From Tenacibaculum tangerinum (GTDB lineage Bacteria > Bacteroidota > Bacteroidia > Flavobacteriales > Flavobacteriaceae): a stretch of DNA of 64,000 nucleotides. The DNA is taken from contig NZ_CP122539.1 in assembly GCF_029853675.1 (NCBI RefSeq), positions 791,001 to 855,000 of the forward strand, written 5' to 3'. Each line of letters opens with the position of its first letter. Within the stretch, counting starts at the first letter, position 1. Made by a program: the position numbers and the translations under genes. Positions 36,901 to 43,899 of the stretch are shown piece after piece. The notes under the pieces are model-generated. The model did not search any database. It was not told the origin of the DNA and saw nothing but the letters and a program-made list of their open reading frames with translations.

Positions 36901-37340
36901 ATTAAGTGCGCTGTAATCTTCGGATTCAATACCGCCATTTCCCAAGCAATTCCTCCTCCTAAAGACCCACCAATTAAGGCAAATAGCTTTTCAATTTGTA
37001 ACTGTTGTAATCCTTGTAAAAAGATGTTGGCAATATCACGTGCTACCAAATTTTTATAATCATCAATTAAAAAATTGTCATACCCATTTCCTGGTATGTT
37101 AAAGCACAAAATGGTGTATTCATTCGTGTCTATAACCTTATTTTTCCCTATTACATCTTGCCACCACCCCTCATTTCCTGCAACATTACTATTTCCAGTG
37201 AGTGCATGGTTTATTAGCACCACAGGAGCGGTACCCAATGCTTTTCCGAAAACTTGATAGCTTAACGGAATGGTATCGAATTGTGTACCGCTTATGGTGG
37301 TATAACTAAGAATGTGTATGTGGTGTAGATCACTTTTCAT
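33942..37340 (-). CDS. thrA: Trifunctional fusion: MetX-like acyltransferase, aspartokinase, homoserine dehydrogenase
   Basis: 1132 residues in three parts. Residues 1-325 are an alpha/beta-hydrolase of the homoserine O-acetyltransferase (MetX) family: HALTGNSN, nucleophile Ser126 in IGGSLGGGIAWEM, and Asp (VGVDSDLFFTAEEN) and His (NSDHGHDAFLIEYP) for the triad. Residues 328-765 are an aspartokinase beginning MKILKFGGKSLSNEG with ACT-type regulatory domains (VALINFEGRGLLGKVG). Residues 770-1132 are homoserine dehydrogenase with NAVFGKGLVGG-type dinucleotide fold and the EPDPREDLCGNDVARKLLI motif. One chain thus carries aspartate activation, homoserine formation and homoserine acylation. Such three-part chains occur in other Flavobacteriia. 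Met328 could be an internal start. Confidence 0.92.
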   Translation of the reverse strand: MKSDLHHIHILSYTTISGTQFDTIPLSYQVFGKALGTAPVVLINHALTGNSNVAGNEGWWQDVIGKNKVIDTNEYTILCFNIPGNGYDNFLIDDYKNLVARDIANIFLQGLQQLQIEKLFALIGGSLGGGIAWEMAVLNPKITAHLIPIATDWKSTDWLIANCQIQEQFLTNSSNPVHDARMHAMLCYRTPESFKKRFQRSKNEKSQLFNVESWLLHHGKKLQERYQLASYKLMNQLLKTIDVTKGRARLDVLETIEADIHIVGVDSDLFFTAEENRATYKQLAFAHANVTYNEINSDHGHDAFLIEYPQLEKIIEPIFNQKSTKKRMKILKFGGKSLSNEGIHHVISIIEQKINEGEHIAVVVSARGNATDELEDILQRASKNETFKEQLETFRFEQTKLTPFVDFTTEFNTLKKLFEGVRLLGDYNQKIKDEVLAQGELLSIKTVTDLLQQKGINANATDARLLLKTDESAGNGQSIVEVSKENVLNYFKQHNGTTVNVVAGFIASNLKNETTTLGRNGSNYTASLLANYLDAEELQNYTHVDGIFTANPDLVADAKKIEQLSFSEANELANFGATILHAKTIIPLLEKNINLRILNTFNPSDKGTLITAKSTSKGIKSLSVLDKVALINFEGRGLLGKVGVDARIFKALSNHGISVSIISQGSSERGIGLVVDKSNATAAVKALEQEFENDLQTKDVNQISIQEEVAVISIIGQDLSEFHHPYNALIKNQIVPLLFNNTITGKNVSLVVKKEQLNKALNVIHGQVFGVAKKINIAVFGKGLVGGTLIAQIIENTKSILERRKIQLNIFAIANSKKVLLAKNGVGANWSEELEKVPEEKHIVNRVIDYAKEHHLENVIAVDNTASADFIENYIPLVNAGFDLVSSNKIANTVSYDFYKKLRKTLDKNKKSYLYETNVGAGLPLIDTIKLLHDSGENITRIRGVFSGSLSYLFNKFSAEDVPFSTVLQEAIDKGFTEPDPREDLCGNDVARKLLILARELDLENEFEDIQIENLIPEAFREISSKEFLANLEKLNATFQQQKEAQEENHVLRYIGDLHGDLQQSKGELDVKLVSVPINSPLGSLKGSDAIFEIYTESYGEQPIVIQGAGAGQKVTARGVFGDILRLAKNSS

Positions 37341-37354
37341 TATTAATATTTTAT

Positions 37355-37464
37355 GGGCGTTCCCCTAAAGGGTCGGGCTTTACATTATATCTTTTGTGGG
37401 TTCTCGATACTTGCTGCGCAAACTCGAACTCACCACAAAAGGATGCCATTTCAATCCCTAACGC
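37355..37464. repeat. Hairpin-forming intergenic element
   Basis: Begins GGGCGTTCCCCTAAAGGGTC and ends CCCTAACGC, with CTTTTGTGG pairing to CCACAAAAG inside. I have seen this GGGCGTT...AACGC layout as a common extragenic element in Flavobacteriaceae. It separates metY from the fusion gene and could affect the downstream RNA level. Confidence 0.5.
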
Positions 37465-37472
37465 AGTTCATT

Positions 37473-38765
37473 TTACGCCAATACTTCTTTAGAAATTTTA
37501 GCAAATGCTTTTTGTAAATCGGTTTTTAAATCCTCTACATTTTCTAAGCCAACCGATAAACGAATTAAATCTTTCGTAACTCCTGTACTTTCTTGTGCTT
37601 CATCACTCAATTGTTGGTGTGTCGTACTTGCTGGATGAATAATTAACGATTTGGTATCTCCAATATTCGCTAATAATGAAAAAAGTTGGGTAGTATCGGC
37701 AATGGTTTTAGCGGCTTCATAACCACCTTTTACCCCAAAGGTTACCAAGCCACTTTGACCCTTAGGCAGGTAGGTATCGGCTAACGCTTTGTAGTTGTTT
37801 CCTTCTAAACCAGGATAGTTTACCCAAGCTACTTCTTCTTGTTCTTGCAACCACTTAGCCAATTCCAACGCATTTTTACTATGTTTTTGAATTCTTACTT
37901 CCAGGGTTTCTAACCCTTGAATAATGTTAAAGGCATTGGTTGGACTTAATGCGCCACCAAAATCACGCAATCCTTCTAAAATCAGTTTAAATGTATACGA
38001 GGCTGCTCCTAATGCTTCGTGGTACACCAATCCGTGATATCCTGCTGAAGGTTCGGTAAACTCAGGAAACTTACCGTTTGCCCAATTAAAGGTTCCTGCA
38101 TCAATAATGGCTCCTCCTAGCGAATTTCCTTGTCCGCCAATGTATTTTGTTAAGGAGTGAATTACAATATTCGCTCCGTGTTCAATCGGATTTAATAAGG
38201 CAGGTGTGGCTACTGTATTATCTACAATAAAAGGCACTTCTGCTTTTTTAGCATGTGTAGATATGGCTTTTAAATCTAATACGTCTAACTTCGGATTCCC
38301 TAAAGATTCTACAAAAAAGGCTCTGGTATTCTCTTGTACTGCCTCGGCAAAATTATCAGGGTCAGAAGCATCAACAAAGGTGGTGGTTATTCCTAACCTT
38401 GGTAAGGTAACGCTTAACAAATTGTAGGTTCCTCCATACAAACTACTTGATGCTACAATATGATCTCCTGCTTTTAAAAGAGTTAATAAGCCTGTTGAAA
38501 TTGCTGCCGTCCCCGAAGCAAAAACCACCGCACCGATGCCTCCTTCTAAAGCAGCTAAACGATCTTGTAAAATTTGATTGGTCGGATTGTTTAGACGGGT
38601 GTAAATAAATCCTAATTCTTTTAACGAAAACAGATTTGCTGCATGCTCTGAATTGTTAAAAACATACGATGATGTTTGGTAAATAGGAACCGCTCTTGCT
38701 CCTCCATTTTGGGTTACATCATGACCTGCGTGCAACGCATTGGTTGCGAATTTTTGTGTACTCAT
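37473..38765 (-). CDS. metY: O-acetylhomoserine sulfhydrylase (homocysteine synthase)
   Basis: PLP enzyme that makes homocysteine from O-acetylhomoserine and sulfide, about 430 residues. It has the PLP lysine in VIHSLTKYIGGQGNSLGG, IYTRLNNPTNQILQDRL and the C-terminal HPASTTHQQLSDEAQ. I start at MSTQKFATNALHAGHD (38765). The frame is open further, but the extra residues (MSFSRKRESS) are only a translation of the intergenic palindrome at 38791-38814. It is the first gene of the metY/metX-thrA/metZ unit under the SAM-I riboswitch. Confidence 0.94.
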   Translation of the reverse strand: MSTQKFATNALHAGHDVTQNGGARAVPIYQTSSYVFNNSEHAANLFSLKELGFIYTRLNNPTNQILQDRLAALEGGIGAVVFASGTAAISTGLLTLLKAGDHIVASSSLYGGTYNLLSVTLPRLGITTTFVDASDPDNFAEAVQENTRAFFVESLGNPKLDVLDLKAISTHAKKAEVPFIVDNTVATPALLNPIEHGANIVIHSLTKYIGGQGNSLGGAIIDAGTFNWANGKFPEFTEPSAGYHGLVYHEALGAASYTFKLILEGLRDFGGALSPTNAFNIIQGLETLEVRIQKHSKNALELAKWLQEQEEVAWVNYPGLEGNNYKALADTYLPKGQSGLVTFGVKGGYEAAKTIADTTQLFSLLANIGDTKSLIIHPASTTHQQLSDEAQESTGVTKDLIRLSVGLENVEDLKTDLQKAFAKISKEVLA

Positions 38766-38790
38766 TTTTCTTGTTTTTGAGTTAATACTA

Positions 38791-38814
38791 GATTCCCGCT
38801 TTCGCGAGAATGAC
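38791..38814. repeat. Short extragenic palindrome
   Basis: GATTCCCGCTTTCGCGAGAA followed by TGAC, a small hairpin (TTCCCGC/GCGAGAA) of a type scattered between genes in many Flavobacteriaceae. It lies in the metY leader between riboswitch and start codon. Confidence 0.5.
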
Positions 38815-38830
38815 ATTTTCAAAAGGAATA

Positions 38831-38896
38831 CAATACTGCGTATTGTGAAACATTTTGAGATTAAACCAAAAGCCAAAACACATCTTTATTAGATGT
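38831..38896 (-). promoter_or_regulatory. Two small hairpins between the SAM riboswitch and metY
   Basis: CAATAC/GTATTG (38831-38845) and ACATCT/AGATGT (38880-38896, followed on the minus strand by GTTTTGG) are perfect small stems between aptamer and gene. They may belong to the expression platform; neither is a convincing terminator with a U-run. Confidence 0.35.
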
Positions 38897-38963
38897 TGCT
38901 TACTAGAAAAATGTTATTAAGAAATAATAAGAAGCTTCTTGTAGTTATGAAAAAAACTTCTCT

Positions 38964-39080
38964 GGGTTATCTATCCACGAGTTTTTACGCTCTGGTAGAA
39001 TTTAGCACCTTCTTTGTTTGCACAAAGGGTTGCTAAGGTTTCACAGGGTCTAATCCCTCCACCTTTCTTGATAACATCGT
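38964..39080 (-). ncRNA. SAM-I (S-box) riboswitch aptamer upstream of metY
   Basis: On the minus strand the SAM-I core is present in order: P1 GTTATC closing with GATAAC, the kink-turn side AAGAAAGGTGGAGGGA, then ACCCTGTGAAACC and TTAGCAACCC of the central helices, the GTGCAAAC hairpin, and AAGGTGCTAAATTCTACC of P3. It lies about 200 bases before metY, the usual place in Bacteroidetes. SAM binding would be expected to repress the metY/metX-thrA/metZ unit. Confidence 0.93.
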
Positions 39081-39260
39081 CAATAAGTGTTTGAACTTTT
39101 ACGAGTACAAATATTCAATTATAAAAATGGATTTTCCAAATTTATTTCAGTTTTTATTTAAAAAATCATTTTGTAATATTTTTAAATAAAAACTATAAAT
39201 ATCTAATAATCAAAAAATTAAAATAAACTACTTAAACTAAAGATTTATATTTCATATATT
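39081..39260. other. Promoter region of the methionine unit and end of selO
   Basis: About 180 AT-rich bases. A near-match to the Bacteroidetes box, AATATTTG on the minus strand at about 39106-39113, may drive the riboswitch-led transcript. No gene seen. Confidence 0.35.
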
Positions 39261-40829
39261 CTAAGAACTACAAGATAACATAGAGCTTCCTACTTTATTT
39301 CGAGCCCATTCTGGTCGTTTCGCAAACCATTTTTCGTATTCTGGTTGTTCATCGTAGGGATTTTTTAGCAATGTACATAATTCATTTAACAATGAAAAAT
39401 CATTTTTATTTGCGTCATCAATGGCTAATTGTGCCATGTAATTTCGGAGTACGTATTTCGGATTAACTGCATTCATTTTCCTTTTTCTTTCTTCGTCTGA
39501 AACAGTTTCGCTTTGTAATCTTTCCAAATAATTTTGAAACCAGTTTTCCCAAGATGTTTTTATTTCGGCTACAACTTCTGAAGGCGTGTAGAATGCTTTT
39601 GCTATTTTTTCGATTGCTTTCTCAACGGTATCTTCTTTTAAAATAGTTGCCAGCAGTCTGAAAAAAATAGTCATATCCGTTTCTGCTTTTTGAAGCACTT
39701 CTTCAAGGTCAGCAATTAATTTTCCATCTGATTCTTTTGAAGAAAAAAGACCTATTTTTTCTCGCATCATTTGTACATACTTTTCAGGAAATTGCTCTTG
39801 ATAATTTTCTAAAACAGCTTCTAAAGGGGCTGCTTCTTTTATTAAAGGGTACAACGCATTGGCCAGCTGGTATAAATTCCATAAAACGATTTCTGGTTGC
39901 GCACCATATCGGTATCGTTTGTGTGTATTGTCGGTGGTATTAGGAGTCCATCCATGGTCATAACCTTCTAACCATCCGTAAGGTCCGTAATCAATCGTTA
40001 ATCCGAGAATCGACATATTGTCGGTGTTCATTACTCCGTGCACAAAACCTACCCGTTGCCAATGAATCACCATCTTCAAACTACGTTCGGCTACTTCTTT
40101 AAAAAAGGCCACATACGTTTGTTTTGACGGTTCGCCTAGGTAAGAAAAATGATTTCTGATGGTATAATCGACCAGTGTTTTTAACGTTTTTACATCTCCC
40201 CTTGCTGGAAATAGTTGGTAACTACCAAAACGTAAAAAAGATTTGGCTGCTCTGCACACAATTGCTCCCTTTTCATAGGCAGGGTTTCCATCGTACATCA
40301 CATCTCGTAGTACTTGATCTCCCGACAAGGCTAACGATAATGCTCTTGTCGTAGGCACACCTAAATGATACATGGCTTCACTGCACAAGTACTCTCGAAT
40401 AGAAGAGCGCAATACTGCTAATCCGTCTGCATTTCTCGAATAGGGAGTTTCTCCGGCGCCTTTTAATTGCAATGCCCAATTTTTGTTCTGGTAAACTGTT
40501 TCAAACAAATTAATGGCTCTACCATCTCCTAATTGGCCTGCCCAATGCCCGAACTGGTGTCCGCCATAACACATGGCATAGGGTTGGGTATTCGGAAATA
40601 CTTCATTTCCTGTAAAAACATTCTTAAATTCTTCGGAAGTTATGTCTGCTTCTGAAAGTCCCAATTCTTTTAGCATTGTATCCGATACATGTATGATTTT
40701 TGGATGGGATGTTTTTTGGGGAGTTACATACGAAAAACAAGCTTGTGCAACTTGTCTTCTTGTATTTTCTTGAATTGGGTCTGCTGGTAATTCGTTTGTA
40801 AAAGTATTTTCTATATTGAAATTCAACAC
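39261..40829 (-). CDS. selO: SelO/YdiU-type pseudokinase protein AMPylator
   Basis: SelO transfers AMP from ATP to Ser/Thr/Tyr residues and is linked in bacteria and mitochondria to redox proteins. The 522 residues carry the conserved GGHQFGHWAGQLGDGRAINL segment, LQLKGAGETPYSRNADGLAV, and VMNTDNMSILGLTIDYGPYG, where metal and ATP are bound. The C-terminus ends SCSS, the position where animal homologues carry selenocysteine. It is the third gene of msrB-msrA-selO, overlapping msrA by seven bases, so repair of oxidised methionine and AMPylation are co-expressed. Confidence 0.93.
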   Translation of the reverse strand: MLNFNIENTFTNELPADPIQENTRRQVAQACFSYVTPQKTSHPKIIHVSDTMLKELGLSEADITSEEFKNVFTGNEVFPNTQPYAMCYGGHQFGHWAGQLGDGRAINLFETVYQNKNWALQLKGAGETPYSRNADGLAVLRSSIREYLCSEAMYHLGVPTTRALSLALSGDQVLRDVMYDGNPAYEKGAIVCRAAKSFLRFGSYQLFPARGDVKTLKTLVDYTIRNHFSYLGEPSKQTYVAFFKEVAERSLKMVIHWQRVGFVHGVMNTDNMSILGLTIDYGPYGWLEGYDHGWTPNTTDNTHKRYRYGAQPEIVLWNLYQLANALYPLIKEAAPLEAVLENYQEQFPEKYVQMMREKIGLFSSKESDGKLIADLEEVLQKAETDMTIFFRLLATILKEDTVEKAIEKIAKAFYTPSEVVAEIKTSWENWFQNYLERLQSETVSDEERKRKMNAVNPKYVLRNYMAQLAIDDANKNDFSLLNELCTLLKNPYDEQPEYEKWFAKRPEWARNKVGSSMLSCSS

Positions 40830-41377
40830 GCTCTTTTATTCTTTAGTTTGCTATCATATAGTTTTTTCAATTTTGCCAATTTGGGTGAAATAACCATTGA
40901 ACAATAGATTTGGTCTTTATTATTTTCATAATAGTTTTGATGATAGTCTTCAGCAGGATAAAACCTTGATGCTGGACTTATTTCGGTTACAATAGCATCT
41001 TCATAATAAGGTGTTAACTCTTCTACTACTTTTTGAGCAATTAGTTCTTGTTGTTCATTATGATAAAAAATGACAGAGCGATACTGAGTTCCTATATCAC
41101 CTCCTTGTCTATTCAAGGTTGTTGGGTTGTGACTTGTCATAAATATCATTAACAACTCTTTATAACTTATTATTTCAGGATTAAATGTTGCTTGTACCAC
41201 TTCTGCATGTCCCGTTAAACCTGAACACACTTCTCTATAGGTTGGCGTTCCTGGTACAATTCCTCCCATATAACCTGATACAACTTCTTCTACTCCTTTT
41301 ATCTGGTTAATAACAGCCTCTACGCACCAAAAGCAACCGCCACCAACGGTTACTGTTTCTAATTTATCTTTTTTCAT
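40823..41377 (-). CDS. msrA: Peptide methionine sulfoxide reductase MsrA
   Basis: Reduces the S-epimer of methionine sulfoxide. Catalytic Cys15 is in GGGCFWCVEAVINQIKGV, with YHNEQQ and the QNYYENNKDQIYC segment downstream. The 184 residues are the single-domain form. It is placed 11 bases after msrB and overlaps selO. No signal peptide, so it is cytosolic. Confidence 0.96.
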   Translation of the reverse strand: MKKDKLETVTVGGGCFWCVEAVINQIKGVEEVVSGYMGGIVPGTPTYREVCSGLTGHAEVVQATFNPEIISYKELLMIFMTSHNPTTLNRQGGDIGTQYRSVIFYHNEQQELIAQKVVEELTPYYEDAIVTEISPASRFYPAEDYHQNYYENNKDQIYCSMVISPKLAKLKKLYDSKLKNKRAC

Positions 41378-41388
41378 TGGTTTATTTA

Positions 41389-41847
41389 TTATTGAGCATC
41401 TAAAATCATAGATGCTGAGTTAATACAATAACGTAATCCGCTAGGAGCGGGTCCATCAGGAAAAACATGTCCTAAATGAGCATCGCAGGTGTTACACATT
41501 ACCTCGACACGAACCATACCAAAAGTTGTGTCTTTTTCATACTTAATAGCATTCTCTTTTATGGGTTGTGTAAAACTAGGCCAACCTGTACCCGAACTAA
41601 ATTTAATTGTTGAATCGAACAAAGGGGTATTACAGCAAACACATTTATACTTACCCACATCATACACGCTACACAAAGCTCCTGAGTTGGGTCTCTCTGT
41701 TCCTTTTTGTCTAGTAACTCTAAACTGCTCGGGGGTTAAAAGTTCTTGCCATTCTTTAGTCGTTTTTTCCACTCTTTTATCTGGTATTGGATTCTCATTA
41801 ACTGTAAAGCTAATTACATCTTTCCAGGTTAGTATCTTGGTATTCAT
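41389..41847 (-). CDS. msrB: Peptide methionine sulfoxide reductase MsrB
   Basis: Reduces the R-epimer of methionine sulfoxide. Zinc-binding CxxC pairs are in YKCVCCNTPLF and VMCNTCDAHLGHVF, FSSGTGWPSF is intact, and the catalytic Cys is in LRYCINSASM. The 152 residues are a normal length. It is the first gene of msrB-msrA-selO, divergent from the Ric unit with palindromic sites between. Confidence 0.96.
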   Translation of the reverse strand: MNTKILTWKDVISFTVNENPIPDKRVEKTTKEWQELLTPEQFRVTRQKGTERPNSGALCSVYDVGKYKCVCCNTPLFDSTIKFSSGTGWPSFTQPIKENAIKYEKDTTFGMVRVEVMCNTCDAHLGHVFPDGPAPSGLRYCINSASMILDAQ

Positions 41848-41906
41848 TGGTTGCCATTTTAAAGATAAGTCGTTAATATATCAAATTATTTTCAAAAAAA
41901 GATATT

Positions 41907-41941
41907 TTTATCTGTTTTGATAAAGATATGATTTTTATCAT
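41907..41941. promoter_or_regulatory. Overlapping palindromes, candidate CRP/FNR-family sites
   Basis: Two perfect palindromes are adjacent: TTTATC-tgtttt-GATAAA (41907-41924) and ATGAT-TTTT-ATCAT (41928-41941). The second fits the core TGATnnnnATCA of FNR-type sites. They sit in the divergent promoter region between msrB (start 41847) and the exported protein/Ric pair (start 41999). A nitric-oxide- or oxygen-sensing CRP/FNR regulator is a reasonable inference. Confidence 0.5.
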
Positions 41942-41998
41942 GTTTTTTAGCTTCAGAAACTCAGTTATTTGTGTAAAAATAAGAAATACTTAATTTTT

Positions 41999-42277
41999 AT
42001 GAAAGGATATAAAATCCTGATAGTCTTACTCTTTTTGTCAGTAGCTACAATTTTTGCTCAATTAGAGATTGATACGAAAACACACGCTAAAATAAATCTT
42101 ATGCACGAATGTGTGTTCATGAAAGACATTGATTTTAAAGCTAAGTATTCTCATTTATTTCGTTCTGAGAGCGTAGCGTTTTTAAAAGAAAATACAGATA
42201 ATACAAATATAACTGGGCATGTCACTATAAAGCCTACAGACTTAAAAACTACAAATCATGGTAATATCAAACAATAA
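41999..42277 (+). CDS. Small exported protein co-expressed with Ric
   Basis: 92 residues with a signal peptide (YKILIVLLFLSVATIFAQ) and a short mature part holding a single Cys (MHECVFMKDIDFKAKY). Function unknown. The ATG at 41999 is chosen over an upstream TTG-type extension because it gives a clean signal peptide. Its last 20 bases overlap the Ric gene, so both are probably induced together. Confidence 0.65.
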   Translation: MKGYKILIVLLFLSVATIFAQLEIDTKTHAKINLMHECVFMKDIDFKAKYSHLFRSESVAFLKENTDNTNITGHVTIKPTDLKTTNHGNIKQ

Positions 42278-42977
42278 AACAGTAGCTGATTATGTAACCG
42301 AGAACATAAAAACAGCACATATTTTCAAAAAATACGGAATTGATTTTTGTTGTGGGGGTGGTATAACTGTTGAAAAAGCTTGTGCGAAAAATAACGTAGA
42401 TCAGGCAACACTTGAACAAGAACTAGCAGAAGTTGATGTCATAAAAGATGTTATTGAAGATTATGACAAATGGGAGTTGGATTTTTTAATCGTTTATATT
42501 GAGAACATACATCATAGCTATGTAAGAGAAAGCTTACCAATCATTTCTCAATATGCAACTAAAGTAGCCAAAGTACATGGACATCATTATACCGAAGTAG
42601 TTGCGATAAATCAATTATTTCACGAAGTAGCAAATGAGTTACTATCGCACCTACAAAAAGAAGAACAAGTACTATTTCCGTATATAAAACAGCTAGTAAA
42701 GGCAAAAAAAGAAGAGGTAAAAAATACAACACCTGCTTTTGAAACTGTGAACAACCCCATACAAATAATGGAGCACGAACATGAAAATGCTGGAACTATT
42801 TTTAAAGAAATATCAAGATTGTCTCATAAATATACGCCTCCAGAAGGTGCTTGTAATACTTTTCGTGCTTTGTATGCAAAACTAGATGAATTTGAACAAG
42901 ATTTACATAAACACATTCATCTCGAAAATAATATTTTGCATCCAAAAGCAATTCTTCTAGAGAAAAAGATGTTTTAA
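42258..42977 (+). CDS. ric: Iron-sulfur cluster repair di-iron protein (Ric/ScdA)
   Basis: Repairs Fe-S clusters damaged by nitric oxide or peroxide. An N-terminal DUF542 domain carries Cys31-Cys32 (GIDFCCGGGITVEKAC). The C-terminal hemerythrin-like helices have the expected His and Glu ligands (IHHSYVRE, HLQKEEQVLFPY, EHEHENAG, HKHIHLENNILHP). At 239 residues it is standard for the family (YtfE, ScdA, DnrN). Next to FNR-like palindromes, as expected for a stress-induced gene. Confidence 0.93.
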   Translation: MVISNNKTVADYVTENIKTAHIFKKYGIDFCCGGGITVEKACAKNNVDQATLEQELAEVDVIKDVIEDYDKWELDFLIVYIENIHHSYVRESLPIISQYATKVAKVHGHHYTEVVAINQLFHEVANELLSHLQKEEQVLFPYIKQLVKAKKEEVKNTTPAFETVNNPIQIMEHEHENAGTIFKEISRLSHKYTPPEGACNTFRALYAKLDEFEQDLHKHIHLENNILHPKAILLEKKMF

Positions 42978-43005
42978 ATTACGAGTTGTGAATTGATAAT
43001 TGATA

Positions 43006-43899
43006 CTACAACAACGTCATTTGTTGGCTATTCTCTTCATTCGGTATTTTTAAATTAATACCCAATGCTGGATTTAGTTTTTTTATAAAATACCCAGCTA
43101 ACAACGGTGATTCTACCTCTAAGTTCTGATGGATAAAAAAGTGAATATTTTTCAATCCTAAATCGTTCCATTCTTTTAGGCGAGCTACCCACTCATCTAA
43201 GCGAGTATAATCTGACGAGTGATTCGCCCCTACATAACGTACGAAAGCTTCATTATTCGTTAAACGCATGTGCATCATATCTCTTCTGCCTGCGGTATCT
43301 ACTATTATATTCGCTATGTTATGCTCTTCAAACAACTGTGTAAACTCGTTAAACACCACTGTATCTTCAAACCAATCTGGGTGACGTACCTCAATAGCTA
43401 ATGGTATTCCTTTGGGCCAACTGAGTACAAAATTTTGCAACCTATCGAAGTTTTTATTTCCAAAATTAGCATGTAACTGTAAGAAAATCGTTCCTAATTT
43501 CTCCTGTAAATGTGCTGCACTATCTAAATAAATATTTACTGCATCTTGCACTCCTTGTAAACGTTTCCAATGACTTATCTCCTGCCCTAGTTTTGGAAAA
43601 AACTTAAAGTCTTTAGGCGTTTTAGCTTTCCACTTTTCAAATTGTTCTGCTGTAAACTGTCGGTAAAAAGTAGCATTTAATTCTATGGAGTTAAATTGCC
43701 TTGAATAATAGTCTAATTCGTCTTTAGTTCCTCTCGGATAAAATCCTTTTAAATCAGCTTTATTCCATTTTGCACAGCCTACAAACACATTAGGAGTTGC
43801 CGTTTCTTCAAAACAATTTAACAATTCAATTGTTTTAGGGTGTGTTTCTGGTAACGTAAAATTTACTAATTCTGGTTGTGCTACTTTTCCAAATTTCAT
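43006..43899 (-). CDS. DUF72 (YecE-like) protein
   Basis: 297 residues of the DUF72 TIM-barrel family, with VFVGCAKWNKADLKGFYPRG and YYSRQFNSIELNATFYR near the N-terminus and LAIEVRHPDWFED in the middle. The biochemical function of the family is not established. Overlaps the patatin gene by four bases (ATGA), so they are coupled. Confidence 0.9.
   Translation of the reverse strand: MKFGKVAQPELVNFTLPETHPKTIELLNCFEETATPNVFVGCAKWNKADLKGFYPRGTKDELDYYSRQFNSIELNATFYRQFTAEQFEKWKAKTPKDFKFFPKLGQEISHWKRLQGVQDAVNIYLDSAAHLQEKLGTIFLQLHANFGNKNFDRLQNFVLSWPKGIPLAIEVRHPDWFEDTVVFNEFTQLFEEHNIANIIVDTAGRRDMMHMRLTNNEAFVRYVGANHSSDYTRLDEWVARLKEWNDLGLKNIHFFIHQNLEVESPLLAGYFIKKLNPALGINLKIPNEENSQQMTLL

Noticed and set aside
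38766..38876. N-terminal extension of MetY
   Set aside because: The extra residues are a translation of an extragenic palindrome and of the riboswitch leader.
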